This document shows, piece after piece, positions 1-12,500 of a DNA stretch of 64,000 nt (positions are counted from its first letter, which is position 1; every line of letters begins with the position of its first letter). The notes below the pieces were generated by a model, which did no database searches, was not told where the DNA came from, and was given only the letters and a program-made list of their open reading frames with translations. Position numbers and translations under genes: made by a program. The DNA comes from Phoenix dactylifera (Eukaryota; Streptophyta; Magnoliopsida; Arecales; Arecaceae), in contig NC_052400.1 of the NCBI RefSeq assembly GCF_009389715.1, forward strand, positions 1,612,001 through 1,676,000, written 5' to 3'.

Positions 1-943
1 GTATCCTTGCACGTCGGAGTCTTTATAGTGTTTGTTCTCCGATTGGAGGTTGGTAGGGGGTTTGATATCTTTCTTCCCAGTAGCCATCCTTCCAATCTTC
101 ATCGAGCCACCATGGCCCATGCATGTCAGTCCTCAGCCCTTCTGACGGAATGATGGAGTCATGCCAGTCCTCTTGACAGAGAAAACAAACGGAAGAATAA
201 CGGAGAGGGGAAGAACAGATGCCCATCTAACAGAGGAAGCATGCATGGATTCCAAAGACCTAACGTAGGAGAAACTAGCTGGAGATCAGAAACTGGTCCT
301 CCGGCTTTGCTTCATAAGGTTATATTAACACTGCATGGAATTGTAACAACTAAAAAAAAAAAAAGCCAGCCGAAAAATATTGTTTGCGTTGCCCGGTTGA
401 CGTAGAACTAAACACACGCCTGTATGAATTCTGATAGAAATTAACTATACTGACTAATTGCCAAGATTGATTTATGTTTTTAGTTTGATCCGTAGTCACA
501 GGCCATGCAAAAATTAGAGAACTATCTAGATACTCAAAATCTTGTTGTTGTCATCGTAGCCATCACTCAGCACTCTTTCAATTCAATCTGAAGCTCTAGT
601 TTTACTTTGATACCGCACTACAAAAAAAAAAAAGGGTTAAATCAGAGAACCGTCCAGATACTAAAATCCTTCTTGTTGTCGTACCAAAAAGTTGAATGTA
701 CGTGTTTCAAAAGAGAGAGAGAAAAAAAAAGATGGGATTCCCATCAGGGGCCCATCAAAGCTTTACTGAGAAAATGAGAACCCAAATGATGAAGAGGTGG
801 ACACAGAGCAAGTAGGAGCTGGAAAAGAGGTCCTCTGCAACGGTTGGAAAGCCTGGAAAGCCAGTGCCCAAATCCAACACCAAATTTGAGTTAGCTCCGG
901 CTCATCCTCTGATCTGAACACTCCATTGTTCCCGGAAATCCTG
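1..943. other. intergenic, no gene seen
   Basis: No open frame with protein-like composition was found. The stretch has A-rich runs (about 350-363, 620-633 and 724-730) but no recognisable domain, RNA gene or complete repeat. Confidence 0.6.
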
Positions 944-960
944 GAGGAAATTGCATCTCT
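944..960. repeat. LINE target-site duplication, left copy
   Basis: A 17-bp direct repeat identical to 1271-1287, directly abutting the T run of the minus-strand LINE insertion. Confidence 0.9.
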
Positions 961-1270
961 TTTTTTTTTTTTTTTTTTTTTGCTAAAGCGGGCGATTCAT
1001 ACACAGCGGATACGAATACACCCTATAGAGTCAGAATACAAAAAATTCCGAAGTGCTCCGGGCATCTCTCTCTTCTCAGCCCATAAGGTACCTTCCGAGT
1101 GGCACGCTACATACGCTGCCACCCAGTCGGCCGCGCCATTAGCCTCACGATACACATGCATAGCCTGTAATGTAACACCCTCCTTCGCCATCATCCAAAT
1201 GTCACAAAGTAAGGGATGGGCACCACCATGACTGCTCGGGCCCCTACGGATCCAGCTGATCACCGTGGCC
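961..1270 (-). mobile_element. 5'-truncated LINE tail (RNase H 3' end) with 17-bp TSD
   Basis: Read on the minus strand this is the last ~100 codons of a plant L1-type LINE ORF2 followed by its poly(A) tail, seen as a T run from 961. The frame contains SSATVISWI, HPLLCDIW and YREANGAADWVA, the C-terminal RNase H-like (RVT_3) signature of plant LINEs. The insert is flanked by a perfect 17-bp duplication, GAGGAAATTGCATCTCT, at 944-960 and 1271-1287, so it is a single target-primed insertion truncated to 310 bp. It is a dead fragment and shares its 3' sequence with the copies near 32.8 kb and 50.9 kb. Confidence 0.9.
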
Positions 1271-1287
1271 GAGGAAATTGCATCTCT
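1271..1287. repeat. LINE target-site duplication, right copy
   Basis: Identical to 944-960. It marks the truncated 5' end of the LINE insertion. Confidence 0.9.
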
Positions 1288-2727
1288 CACTAGGGTAAAA
1301 GTGGTCTTAGATGGCTATCTACCTGCAATTGCACCATCTCAACATCTCCACCTTGCTATACTTAACATTGGTGTAGAAGTTAGATTTCTGCTACCTCTGC
1401 ATATTTATAATATGCATTGATCGGTCAAACATTTGGATCTTCGCTACCTCTACACCACCAATCTCGCAAATTGAATCATCGACTAACTGAACGGTGTCTT
1501 CCTTCATGACCCAGACTACAAGCTTCACAATTATCGAACGAAAGACTAAGCAAGTATAGGTAGTTAAAATAAAACAAAGCCTAGAATTTTGAATGTAATT
1601 ATTGATTTAAAATCCGAAAGCTAAAGGATCTTGGTGCTACTAATAAATAACTAGAAGAGAGAACTAATTAATATACTCCACCAACTAACTTCTTTACCAT
1701 TCCTCAGAATCTACTACAGTCACACAAAATTCACTATATACAAAGAGAAGCTTTATTATTTCTTTCAATGAAAGAAGGAATTTGTAAGTTATAGGTCCCT
1801 TACAAAGCTAGAGAGATCTGGCTACCTTTGAAGTCAAAGAAAACAAAAAAAAAAAAAATCGCAAGAAAACTAAATTAAGCTATATAGCTGATTTCGGTCT
1901 TCCAAAAAAAATATGGTTCCATGGGTGACATATCTCTATCAATTGCTTTGGTTCCAAGGATGACCTATCTCTATCAATTGCTTTTCCATGCCAGCTACCA
2001 CACCGTCGCACGATTTCACGAGAAAAAAGGTGATCATCAGCTGCTTTGGACTAAGACACGGTTTTGGAACAAGCATTTCAACCATCAAAGCAACTGAGAT
2101 ACATGATAGTCTAGATCAAGAGTTATGTAAAGCATAGTCATCATCAATTTCATTAGTATAGCTTTAATTTGATGTCTTTTTCACCTAGAATGTGCATCGA
2201 TAAGGTTGAATTAGGAGGAACCTTCTTTTCAAGCTGACTGCAGGATGGGTACCATCAGCTAAACCTAAGTCTAAGTTTAATAACAAAGAGATTACATGCT
2301 TCAATCAGCTCAGACTAGCCCAACTTCTGCCCTAGAATCTTTCAGCCCGAACCCGACCTCCGGCCTGGCCCGATCAACCCAGGGACAGGTCAATCCCTTG
2401 TTAAGGTGGCATCCCATCTATGGAGCCTTGGCAAATTATGGCATAGTATAACTCAGAATTCCATACAGAAGTATTTATGATAGCCACACAAAATGTTCAA
2501 CTTGGAGTTCCATGAAGTCTCATATATCAGCCAAATGCACCAAGGGCAGTAAGATTCTTCCTTTGGAGGACAGCAACAACAAACGATTTACACAAACAAC
2601 CTTTGGAACTCCACACCACAAACATACAAAGAAGAACTCTGTAATGCTGCAATATATTTGATTCTATGTGATGCTTACTGAGAAGGTAAGCCAATAATTA
2701 TATACTTTTTCCAATTCCTTCTTTGCT
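1288..2727. other. intergenic, downstream of CHUP1-like gene
   Basis: No coding signal was seen. The only structure noted is a short two-copy tandem repeat at 1915-1984 (35-bp period). The 3' part is probably 3' UTR and terminator of the minus-strand gene that stops at 2728. Confidence 0.5.
1915..1984. repeat. two-copy 35-bp tandem repeat
   Basis: GGTTCC starts at 1915 and 1950. Both units carry the same ATCTCTATCAATTGCTTT core, with a few mismatches in the first half. Confidence 0.75.
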
Positions 2728-5700
2728 CTATGCCTTATTTCTGACATGTGCAAGGTTCCGCAGCTCCTCAAAGGCATACATAGTCTCCTCGTCAAATCCT
2801 CCAGCAAACTGCAGAGTAGAATCAAAAAAGTTTATTGGCAGATCCCGAGTGCACCAAAAAAATCATGTTTGGATGAATGCTAACTGGGAAAGCATAACAA
2901 AGACAACATATGCTATTTGGACATTAGTGGAATTATATAAAGATCTAACGACAGACTCAACTTTTTATTGATTGATAAGCCATATCACCTATGCATAAAA
3001 ATTTATCACATTTACACTTATCGCCAGTAATTAGGATAGTTATTCCCATTAAACAATGGTCTTATTCTTATAATTTGATTCAGTTTTTTTTTCGTGTCGG
3101 GCCCAAATTTTGCATGATAATTACACGATCGATATTCACAAGTGAACCTCAACATTTCAATTCATAACAAGGTCAGATTAGTTGAGATTATATTTAGGTA
3201 AGCAATTCATTTGTAATGGAACAAATTTCTTGATTCTAAACTTACTTCCTATCCAACAAAACCTAACAGAACACAATAACATTAATTCTTTCACTAGTGG
3301 AATGAATGCTTCTTATAACACAGTGCAAGCCTAACCTTCAGACAAGCTTAGGATGGCATGGCAAGGTAAAGACTGAGGACAGGAGTGGGAGTAGAAAGGA
3401 GCGAGCCTTGCGCGTGTGCAAGTGCATGAGGGGGGGTGGGGGAGGAGACAGGCAAAGGTTGAAACGTTTAAGAATGAGAAACCCAAATCACCTGTCGCTT
3501 CAGTAATTATCAGATAGTGCAGGTGATTTCAATTATCTTGGGTAAACATCAGTTACCAGAGCTCCGCCATAATTTACTATCTTTAGATAATATTTATAGC
3601 ATCCAGACACCTTCAGTTCAAACATTTCAAGTAAAAAACCACTTAACCATGAATTAAAATCTTTCTGATAGATGACCTTGGCATGTTTGAAATGTTGCAG
3701 GGAATAAAATAAGAACATAGTCACTTCCTTTTAATTAGTTTCACTAGATCACTGGAGCTAAACTTTAGTAAGAATCATGTTTGTCCAAACTAGCTGAAGC
3801 GTCTAGTTCACGTAGTAATTTTGGTTATTCCAGTTGTTTCTGTTTTCATTACTTACCTGATGAATTCTAAAAGCAAATCTCACTCCCTGAAGTAGCATGT
3901 AGTCCACAGCAGGATCTTTATCTGCTGCTCCCTTAGCTTGAAGCTCCATTGCTACTCTCTTCATGTACTTCTTGGCCAACTTAACTGATGCAAATTTTAT
4001 CTGCAGGCAACCAATTAAAGAACTCAGATGGAAGCAAATAGATTGATATTAAATATTATCTTGTCAGTTCTGAGGACACGACCCTTTGGACTAATACAAA
4101 GGGTTTGAACAAATGTTGCTCATACAAATCTTTGTAAATTTAATGATTAAAGGATATTAGCGTTGATGTTATCTAAATATCCATGTCTAATGTTAGATTT
4201 GCTCATTTAACAACAACTGTCAGATGGCAATATCAGCATAGAAGATAGAACATGATTAGAACTGACAAGAACTATGCAGCATAATTTCAATGAAGAGCTC
4301 GAAACCTCCATCTCTGCTTTTGGTCTTCTTATGTGTTTTACAAATCCTAGCTACAAACTAAATATATATGTTAGGGTTTGCACTGTGTATGTGGGTTCTA
4401 TTTTACGAGATACTAAATAGTGTTCTTCAATAGCTTCAGATATAGGGACAATAAGGACTGTGATTGTATCAACCATGTAGAAAAATACGTTTGTATGGGA
4501 CAAAGTATGAGCATATAATATATGACTAATGGTCCAAGAGACTGCCAAAGAAGTAAAAGAGCATATTCTTTTACAATCTGGATATATGTAGTTCTGTGAT
4601 TTCAAATATTTGTGGTTTTCATTTTCCAATGACCAAATTTGTTAACCAATGGAATTTTCTGGGGCATATAGTTATATTAGTGGGACAAAAACTTATGAGT
4701 ACCAAACCACATCACTACATCCTGCCATAAAAATACTTGCTGAGACCATAGAGAACAATGGTGCTCATAAAGTGACAGCAGAAATTGTTAGGCGCGCATG
4801 TTCTAAAACCTTCACTGCATGATTCAGCATTCATGGTTTTATTTATGGGGATCATCAATTGTGAACAAGGTTTTAATCTCGGTTTTGTTTGATCCAAAGT
4901 AAATGAGTTTCAGTATGGTAGTTTCATTAGAAAACGACCAGTAATATAAGTTTTAAAAAAAAAACCAATTAAAATTAGGATTTTGTGGTGTTGTTTTGAA
5001 GCACTTCAAACACCAAAAGCAAAAACAACAACACTTTTCTTAAGTTTAAGTAATTGAAAAAGTATCTGTATGTCATATCTTCTCCAAAACATTTATTCAC
5101 CCTTTTAAATAACTATAAAGAAAAAAAGAATAGGGTCGTTCTGTTTTGGATAATTAGTGTTTACATTAGTGGAAAAATCTTGCCTCCTAAACTTGTAGCA
5201 GAGTTATAAATAAACCCAAAAGTTTGTTGAACATAAACCAAAAGATGAGACATTTAGCTTGTGAAAAATTTATCCATTTAGAGTTGGAAAATCTATTGTA
5301 CTGTTGTTATGCAGAGTCCCGATTAGACTCTTCATGTTGAACAGCATTAAGTCTTTTTGCTTCATTGAAGAATGCAAAGGCTCTGTTCTAACTTTACTAC
5401 TAGGAGTGTTGCCCATCAAGATCAGGAAAGAGCAAAGTGAAATACTGAAACCATGTTATGCTTGGTGATCCATTAAGAGGAAGGAAATGATCCATACAAA
5501 AGATCAAGGCACAAGAATTTAGATACATAACAAGAAATTATTATTGTGTTAGGTGAGTAACGATACTGAATGACAATTAAGGCCTTCTTCATTTGGAAAG
5601 ATATGGTTAGGTGCTTATATATCAGCTATAATAGCCAAATGAAATCAGAAATTATGCACCTAACTCTTTTAATTCCAGACTGGATGAAAAAATAATGAAC

Positions 5701-8700
5701 ATTAAATAGCACAAATAATGAATAAAACCATAACTATAAAAAGCTACCTTCTCATATTGACATATCAAGTCCAACTTATAGTTCCATCTAATTAAACTAC
5801 ATGATTTCAAAAACAGCAGTAAAGTATTCATCATAGAATGGGAGGAAAAGAAAAAAATATTTTAGAGCATTATAAATGAAAGAGAACAATATTTTCAAGA
5901 AGTCAATATATCGAATCAAACTTGAAGAGTTTCATTTAATTACACTATGATTTCTAAAACAGCTGCAAATTATTCATCTCAGAACTGTAGGAGAAAAACA
6001 AAAAAAAACAGGAGCACTATTAATGAAGAGGGCAATACTTTCAGGAAGTTAATACCCTGTATTGTCACATCAACTCAATTCCAACAATTTTATGTAATTA
6101 AGCATGCAACTTCCAAAATAATGACAAAATAGTCATCACAGAATCTACGAATAGATAAGAAACATTCAGCAGCAGAGGATTTGAATAGGCCAATATGTTC
6201 CAGATGTTATCTCCTCATGGTTACCCACCAAGTCAGTTTTGATAGTTTAAAAAAGTTACCTTATATATAAATTCAAATAATCATGAAAGAATCACAATGG
6301 ATCGCTTAGTTAATCTGATTGGATGGCAAACATGTCTATAGATAATTATTAAACCCTATAAGAAATTTGCCCTTTACCTTATGTATGCCTATCAGAAGCT
6401 TAAGTTTATAGTTTGTCAATATTAGCAAACAAAATGTGGACGCCACCATGGTTGAATCCACAAACATGGACCATGTCTATCATTCCCCTACATTACCTTG
6501 CAAGAAATACGGAAAATAAATCAGGCAATGGTTCTTACTCCATCTTATCCACATATATTGTAAGAAAAATTTTCCTAAGAAGCATAGCAAAATTTAGAAC
6601 TCCGAATATTTGAGTAGATTACAGGGCCCTCAAAACCAAAGATCTTCTAGTTCTGATAGTATACATCAATTATCAACATTAGTTTTGAAAAAAAAATAAA
6701 GTTGTGATAAAAGTGCTGAAATAATTTAGCAAGATTTTTATTGCACTGCTGCAACTGCAATTTGAATTTGTAAATTTATTGTTTAACAAGATATTCCCCA
6801 ATTGCCTTTTGATGGATTGGCTTCTGTAAAAATAATTAGGCATTACTTGCAATAATTTGTAAAAATAAAACAGAATTCATAAGGGTTTGAGCATATTGTA
6901 GCAAAAATTGAATTAAATTAAGTATTAAGGTTTGACTATACATGCCTTGCTCATGATGCCACTATCGAGCATCCAGTCTGTTGGAATTTGGAAGCCCTTG
7001 CAGTGGCGCACCATCACATCTCTTGTGCGAAGAAGGTTATAAACAGTTCTCTCCATTCTAATATTAGAACGGCAGGAGTCATGTTGTTTCATATGGAAAC
7101 AAATAACAGTTAGTGTTGAGTTTAACATAAATGCACATACATTCTGAATTATATATAGAATGGTCCAACTAAAATGTGTAGACTGATAGTTAAAGGCCTT
7201 ACTTTTCAGATAGCACGGCCATTTTCTTTAGTGCTACATCACAAGGAAGACGAGGGTCATCCTTATAATTTGAAACTTCGGATTCTAATTTCTTAAGATC
7301 ACGGTATCCGAATGCTGCTTCTCGTAGAGTGTCAGCTTTCTTCTCTGGCCAATCAAAGTGCTTTAACACTGCTCTCTCATCCACCTTCATGGAAATAAAA
7401 AGCATTCCAGGTACTTAAGAAGATTGTTGCAACCGCCAGATTAGAAAATAAACTTTCTTAAGTGTACTTACAAGGAAGCCGAGTTCATCATCAAGCCACT
7501 TTACAAATGCAACTACATCGTCAATGTCACGATAGGCAGCATCATTCACCTCCTTTATTAGAGATTTCACAAATTCACCTTGAGTCTCAACATCTGCCTT
7601 TATCTAAACACAACACTTGGAAACTCAATATGTAACTTTAGAAGAAACTAAATGGTTAGACCAGGAACAGAATACTTAAATAGAGTTTCTTACAGCTAGC
7701 AAATGCGAAGAACGGTTCTCAATTTCACCAATCATGCTACTACGAACATCTGCGACATTGGGAACATCACAAACGCCACCAGTAATAGAATCTTTTCGTG
7801 AGTCTCTCTTCATAAGTGAATGGTATAACTCAGCCACCTGAGGTGCTCTCTGCATCACCCCTGTGCCTCTCTTCGAGAACTTGGGTGGAGGAGGTGGGGG
7901 CGGTGGTGGAGGTGGTGGAATTGGAACTGACCCATTTGTCTTATCTACACCAGAAACAGAAGTAGAAGGCCTTGGGGGAGGATTAGGAATTCGCAGTGCC
8001 CGCTTCTCAACATCCAAAGCTGCAACCTTCGATGGCTCTGGTTTGCTTATACATAATCTTGGACTTTGAATACCACCTAAATTATATTTCTGAACAATTA
8101 GCTGGTGGGTGTCCCTCATTGCACGGTTATCTCCACCAGCTGCTTCTTCATTTTCCAATTCTTTAGGATAAATAAAACCATCAGATTGCCTCCTCTTGTT
8201 AATGGCCAGCTCTTCTACGCATCCCCTTGGTCCACTGATAGAATGTCTTCTCCGAGGGCTTCTACCTTCTTGGGCTTCTATCCAGTCTTTATCTAGGATA
8301 CCTTGACATTCTAAATTTCGGCAATCTCCTTCACTTTGAGGCCAGTTCATTAGTTTTTTCACAAGACCATCGTTCTTCAAGCTGTGTATTTCATTGGCAA
8401 CAGATGTGCTCTGACAATATGATAAGTTTTGATGATCAACATTTCTCACCAAGTTCTGATAACTAAAGTCATCATCTAAACCTACAATCTCCCTTGATGC
8501 TTTGTCTGAGTTACCTAGTTCACGGCGTAAGCATGAGTTCACCCATCGGAGGTAAGCAAGTTCCTCAACCTCAGTCAGCCTACTCATTTGCAGACCTTCA
8601 ACTTGTTTGGTTAGATTTTCATTTGTGTGCCGTAACACTGATGCCTCAGCCTGAACCTTTGCCACTATGTCACTCTGTAAAAAAAAAAATAATGATGGCA

Positions 8701-9575
8701 ACAAAATCAATTCAGTAAAAGAAACCACATCCGTAATGACTATAAGATGAAGACTGTAATAGAAGCAATACCTCTGTAACTTTTGCAAGAGACGCAAGTT
8801 GTGATTCAGCTGAAGAAAGCCTAAATGCTAGATTTCTCTTTTGAAGCTGGAGCTCCTTGTTCAGACGACGTAGTTCAAGAACTTCAATCTCTAAACTTGA
8901 ATAAGATGTCTTTCTTTCTTCAGTTAGATCAGATACTGAGTTCAAACTCCCTTTAGAACTTGAATTTTCTTCATGTTGTTCTATTGTAGAGGATAAAGAG
9001 GCCACTTGCTCCAAAAGGTTTGTTCTTTCAGCTTCTAGTGAACTGACCCTGCTGGTAAGATTTTCAATTTCATTCCTCTTGATATCAAGTTCCTTTTCAA
9101 ACTCCAAAACTATTGGGCTTTCCTTATAATGTAGTAGCTCAGACTGTAGTATTGATTCTCTCTCCTTAGACTCTCTTAGCTGTTCTCTGAGGTGATCTAG
9201 CTCAAGAAATAGATCATGAGATGCAGGGGACTTAATACGATGGCAATCATACACATGGGGATGAACTTGAGCAGCATTGGCTGAGCATGGAAAATCACCA
9301 ATAAAAGATCGTTTAGCACGAGAATGATATGGTAATTGATTTCTTTGATTCGAGATTTCTGGGCAAGCAAGTGGTGGCTTCTTATTAGGAACTGATGTCT
9401 GCTGTTTGGTTTTCTTATCACTCGTGAAGCCTTTCACAATTTGGGATCCCCATAAGGAAGTGGACTTGGGCTTCAAAGGATTTCCATTGTTTTTCCCATG
9501 AATCTTCACAGTGTGAGTATGCTCAGAACACTTGCACGGCTTGGTTCTCTTATCAGATAAAATGTATTCTCTCAT
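2728..9575 (-). CDS. CHUP1/IPGA1-family coiled-coil, proline-rich protein
   Basis: Seven coding exons on the minus strand: 9575-8772, 8674-7694, 7603-7472, 7384-7203, 7057-6946, 4000-3857 and 2808-2728. They join in phase to about 811 residues. Residues ~115-345 are heptad-like coiled coil (ELDHLREQLRESKERESILQ). A run of 12 prolines follows near 520-532, then the family hallmark MQRAPQVAELYHSLMKRD. The conserved C-terminal helical domain (KADVETQGEF, DWPEKKADTLREAAFGYRDL, PTDWMLDSG) spans ~540-811. Known members act in actin-based chloroplast positioning (CHUP1) or microtubule and cell-shape control (IPGA1). The N terminus lacks CHUP1's hydrophobic outer-envelope anchor and begins with a basic, Cys/His-containing stretch, so an IPGA1-like role is more likely. 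All introns are GT-AG except the long fifth one, whose donor appears to be GC. Confidence 0.85.
4001..6945 (-). other. intron 5 of CHUP1-like gene, apparent GC-AG borders
   Basis: A ~2.9-kb intron. In the frame required by the conserved WMLDSG...SK/IK...SVKLAKKYM junction, the donor reads AAG|GCATGT and the acceptor CTGCAG|ATAAAA. The nearest GT (4 nt further in) would shift the frame. No internal gene or clear transposon was seen. Confidence 0.65.
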
Positions 9576-12500
9576 TTTGGTCCCAATGTCTTCATGCCAC
9601 CATCCTAAACTTCAAACGACAAATGACCAAATGATTTGAGTGGTAGGCGGCGTTTTATAAAAATAAAAATCATTCAAATGTGTACCCAGTGCATATAGAT
9701 TTCCGCAAATTTAAGGGAGAGTGACCCATGAATAGATGATCCATGAATGTTAACTTTATTTCGATAGCCAAATAACTAATCTCTAAGTCCATTACTATGC
9801 CATATTAATATCAAGACAAGTAGAAACATAAGAATATTACCTTGTTTCTAAAAGATCACTAAAAAAGAACAATTCCTGAATGGAAAATGAAAGAAGACCA
9901 AGCTTTGGAGCTCTTAAGTGCTATGAGGAATGGCCTTTAAACTGCAAATCCCTGAAAGATGATAGGGCTTCTTTCTCTGCATCTAATGAACTGTGCATAA
10001 AATAAATGGTAGACAGCAGCACGGCAAAGCATTTGCATTGCTCAGATAACTCAACTATTGTTCTCCAAACTGCAAGATATAAATGACATCAGTGTTCTTG
10101 TTTCAGTCTAATAACAAAGTACATTTAAGATTACAACCTGGACATTTTGAAGTCTTGAGATCCAAATCCAAATCATTGGGTTATAGCTAGTTACAAATGA
10201 GAGCATGGCTTAAAACACAAGCACATTGAAGTCATGAATGATTCAAAATTTCATCCTTGAAAACGAAAATTTGGACCTTTTCCTCACATTCCATACCAAA
10301 AGGCTACCAAATAAGTGAAGGAAAACACCATAAACTGCAAGCTTTTGGCTTCCTAAAAGCCTAAAATTTTAAAACTTAACCCAGAGCTAGGGCTTAGACC
10401 CTATTAAATGTTCAAAGTCATTCAAAAGAGGTAACTGGCTTATCTTCTGTGGAAGTTCCGATCCAAGCTCCAAAAAACATGAACAAGACAGAACACAGGA
10501 ATCCTTTCAAAGCCCCAGAAGCCTCTGAAACGTTCGAGCAAAGCTACAAATTTTCCAACGGAAATCACGTTTACTGATTAAGACAAAATGGAAGACAGAC
10601 CAGAAGCTAAAGAGATGAAGGAAAACACCAGAAAGGTGCAACCTTTTGTTTCCAAAAGGCCTAACATTTCGAAATTTAACTCATATCGAGCGCTTAAATG
10701 CTTAAAATGACATAAAGGAAAGATAATAACTGCCTTATCTTTCCAGTCCCAAGCTCCAAGATAATAATAAATAAAAAAACCACTTGAACAAGATAGCACA
10801 ATGAATCCCTTCAAATCCCCAAAACTCTAAACAAATCAAGCAAAGCTGTGATTTTTTCTACCGGAAATCGCGATCTCTTATCAAGCCAAGACAGAAGACA
10901 GAAGAGAGGCTCATGAAGTGAAGAAAAACAGCAGAGAGGCGAAGCCATTTAGCTTCCCAAAGGGCTAAAATTTCAAACTTGAACCTATATCGAGGGCTTA
11001 AATGCTTAAAATGGAAAGAAATGACTACCTGATCATTATAAATTCGACTTCCAAGCTCCAAAACAATAGAACAAGATACAACAAGAAATCTTGTCGAGCA
11101 AGGCTACGATTTTTCTATTGGAAATCGAGCTTTTGATCGAGCCAAGACGGAAGACAAGACCGCAACCTTGTTCTTCCTGAGAAGCAAAAACCTCACTGAG
11201 GTCTCGAGCTTCTAAAACCCTTATAAAACCTTGGAAAACCGATAGGTTCTTTGTTTGCTCTCGACTTCGCCGGTTTCTCGTCTTCTTGTGAGCGGATTTT
11301 AAGACGCGACGCTCCAAGTTCGAGGCTTTTGTGCGCCTGGGAATTGGGGACGTAATGGAGAAAAAAAAAAAGCTGGGGAAGCGTCCTCCTTTTTTTAACC
11401 CAGTTTGAAAATTTGAAATTTGAAAGGCTAGAGCCGTAGGGACATAGGACTTGTGGATGCAATGCACCAACGGTCGAGTTCTGCGGTGAGAATTTATGAA
11501 AGATTCGGAAAATGATCATGTAGGAAGTTGGTAGCCTGGACATTCCTCGGTTGCAACTAGCAAGTAGGAAGGCAGGCTAATTACCTTTTGCAAGGTGCTT
11601 TGAGAGTCACGCACACAAATCTTTGTTAAGAGAAGTGATACTTCCAAAGTTCATTGCTTGGGTTTAAAATAATGGTTGTTAAAATATGAATTGAGAGGGG
11701 AAGAATGAGGGGTTGTGAAATCACAACATAGTTGTGCCTGTGATTAGAGGAAGATGGGAAGGAAAATTTGTGTGTGGATATGGTATGATGGGTTTATTTA
11801 CCTACTATAAAAAAAAAAAATCACATGATGCATGGTTGGACAGTTGCTTTAACTTGGACTATTTTTATTTTTGAGTAATATAAGATTTGATCTTTTTATT
11901 TTTGGTTTTATAGTAATGATCATTAAAATAGGAACTAAGAGTGGAAGAAGAAGTTTGCCAACCTAAATCAAGTGTAATATTTTGTATATGCATACAAATA
12001 AAGAAGAGAAAAAAAAAAAAAGGAGATAGGAGCTAGAGCCTAGTAGGAGCATATATGAGAAAAAGAGAGATAGGATTCATAGGGAATTTTTGAGATGGAG
12101 GAAAAAAATACCATATATAAGAGAAAAAAAGATACATATTTAGCACGTCACAGAGCTCTATTATTCATTGAGATTCTTTTTTATTTTAATTTTGATTTTA
12201 TCAAAAATATGTTTAAGCCTACTAAGAGGTGCAATGAAATAGAAATTTCTAAGATAGAAAGAAAGCAGGATTTATGGTAGGGAGCATATATTTTTCACCT
12301 TCTTTTATAGCATAATTAAGGTGCAAGCTTTATCTCTATATTTCTTTTGTTTTTATTTTCTCTTCCATACTTGAATTGTGGGCCCAAAGTGGAGCAATAT
12401 ATGAACTCTTTCATTTCTTTACCATATCTAATATTCAAACTTTATATTAGCATTATTCCTGGCCAATTCCGAGAGTTTTTATTCCATAAAATAAATTTGC

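Noticed and set aside
23..226. 67-residue minus-strand frame at the window start
   Set aside because: No domain or exon context. Could be part of a gene outside the window but nothing supports it.
7863..8069. Plus-strand frame with a poly-Gly run
   Set aside because: It is the antisense shadow of the proline run in the CHUP1-like exon 2.
11036..11543. Minus-strand open frames of 116-144 residues upstream of the CHUP1-like gene
   Set aside because: They overlap the tandem repeat and the probable untranslated leader and have no family resemblance. Kept only as possible leader sequence.
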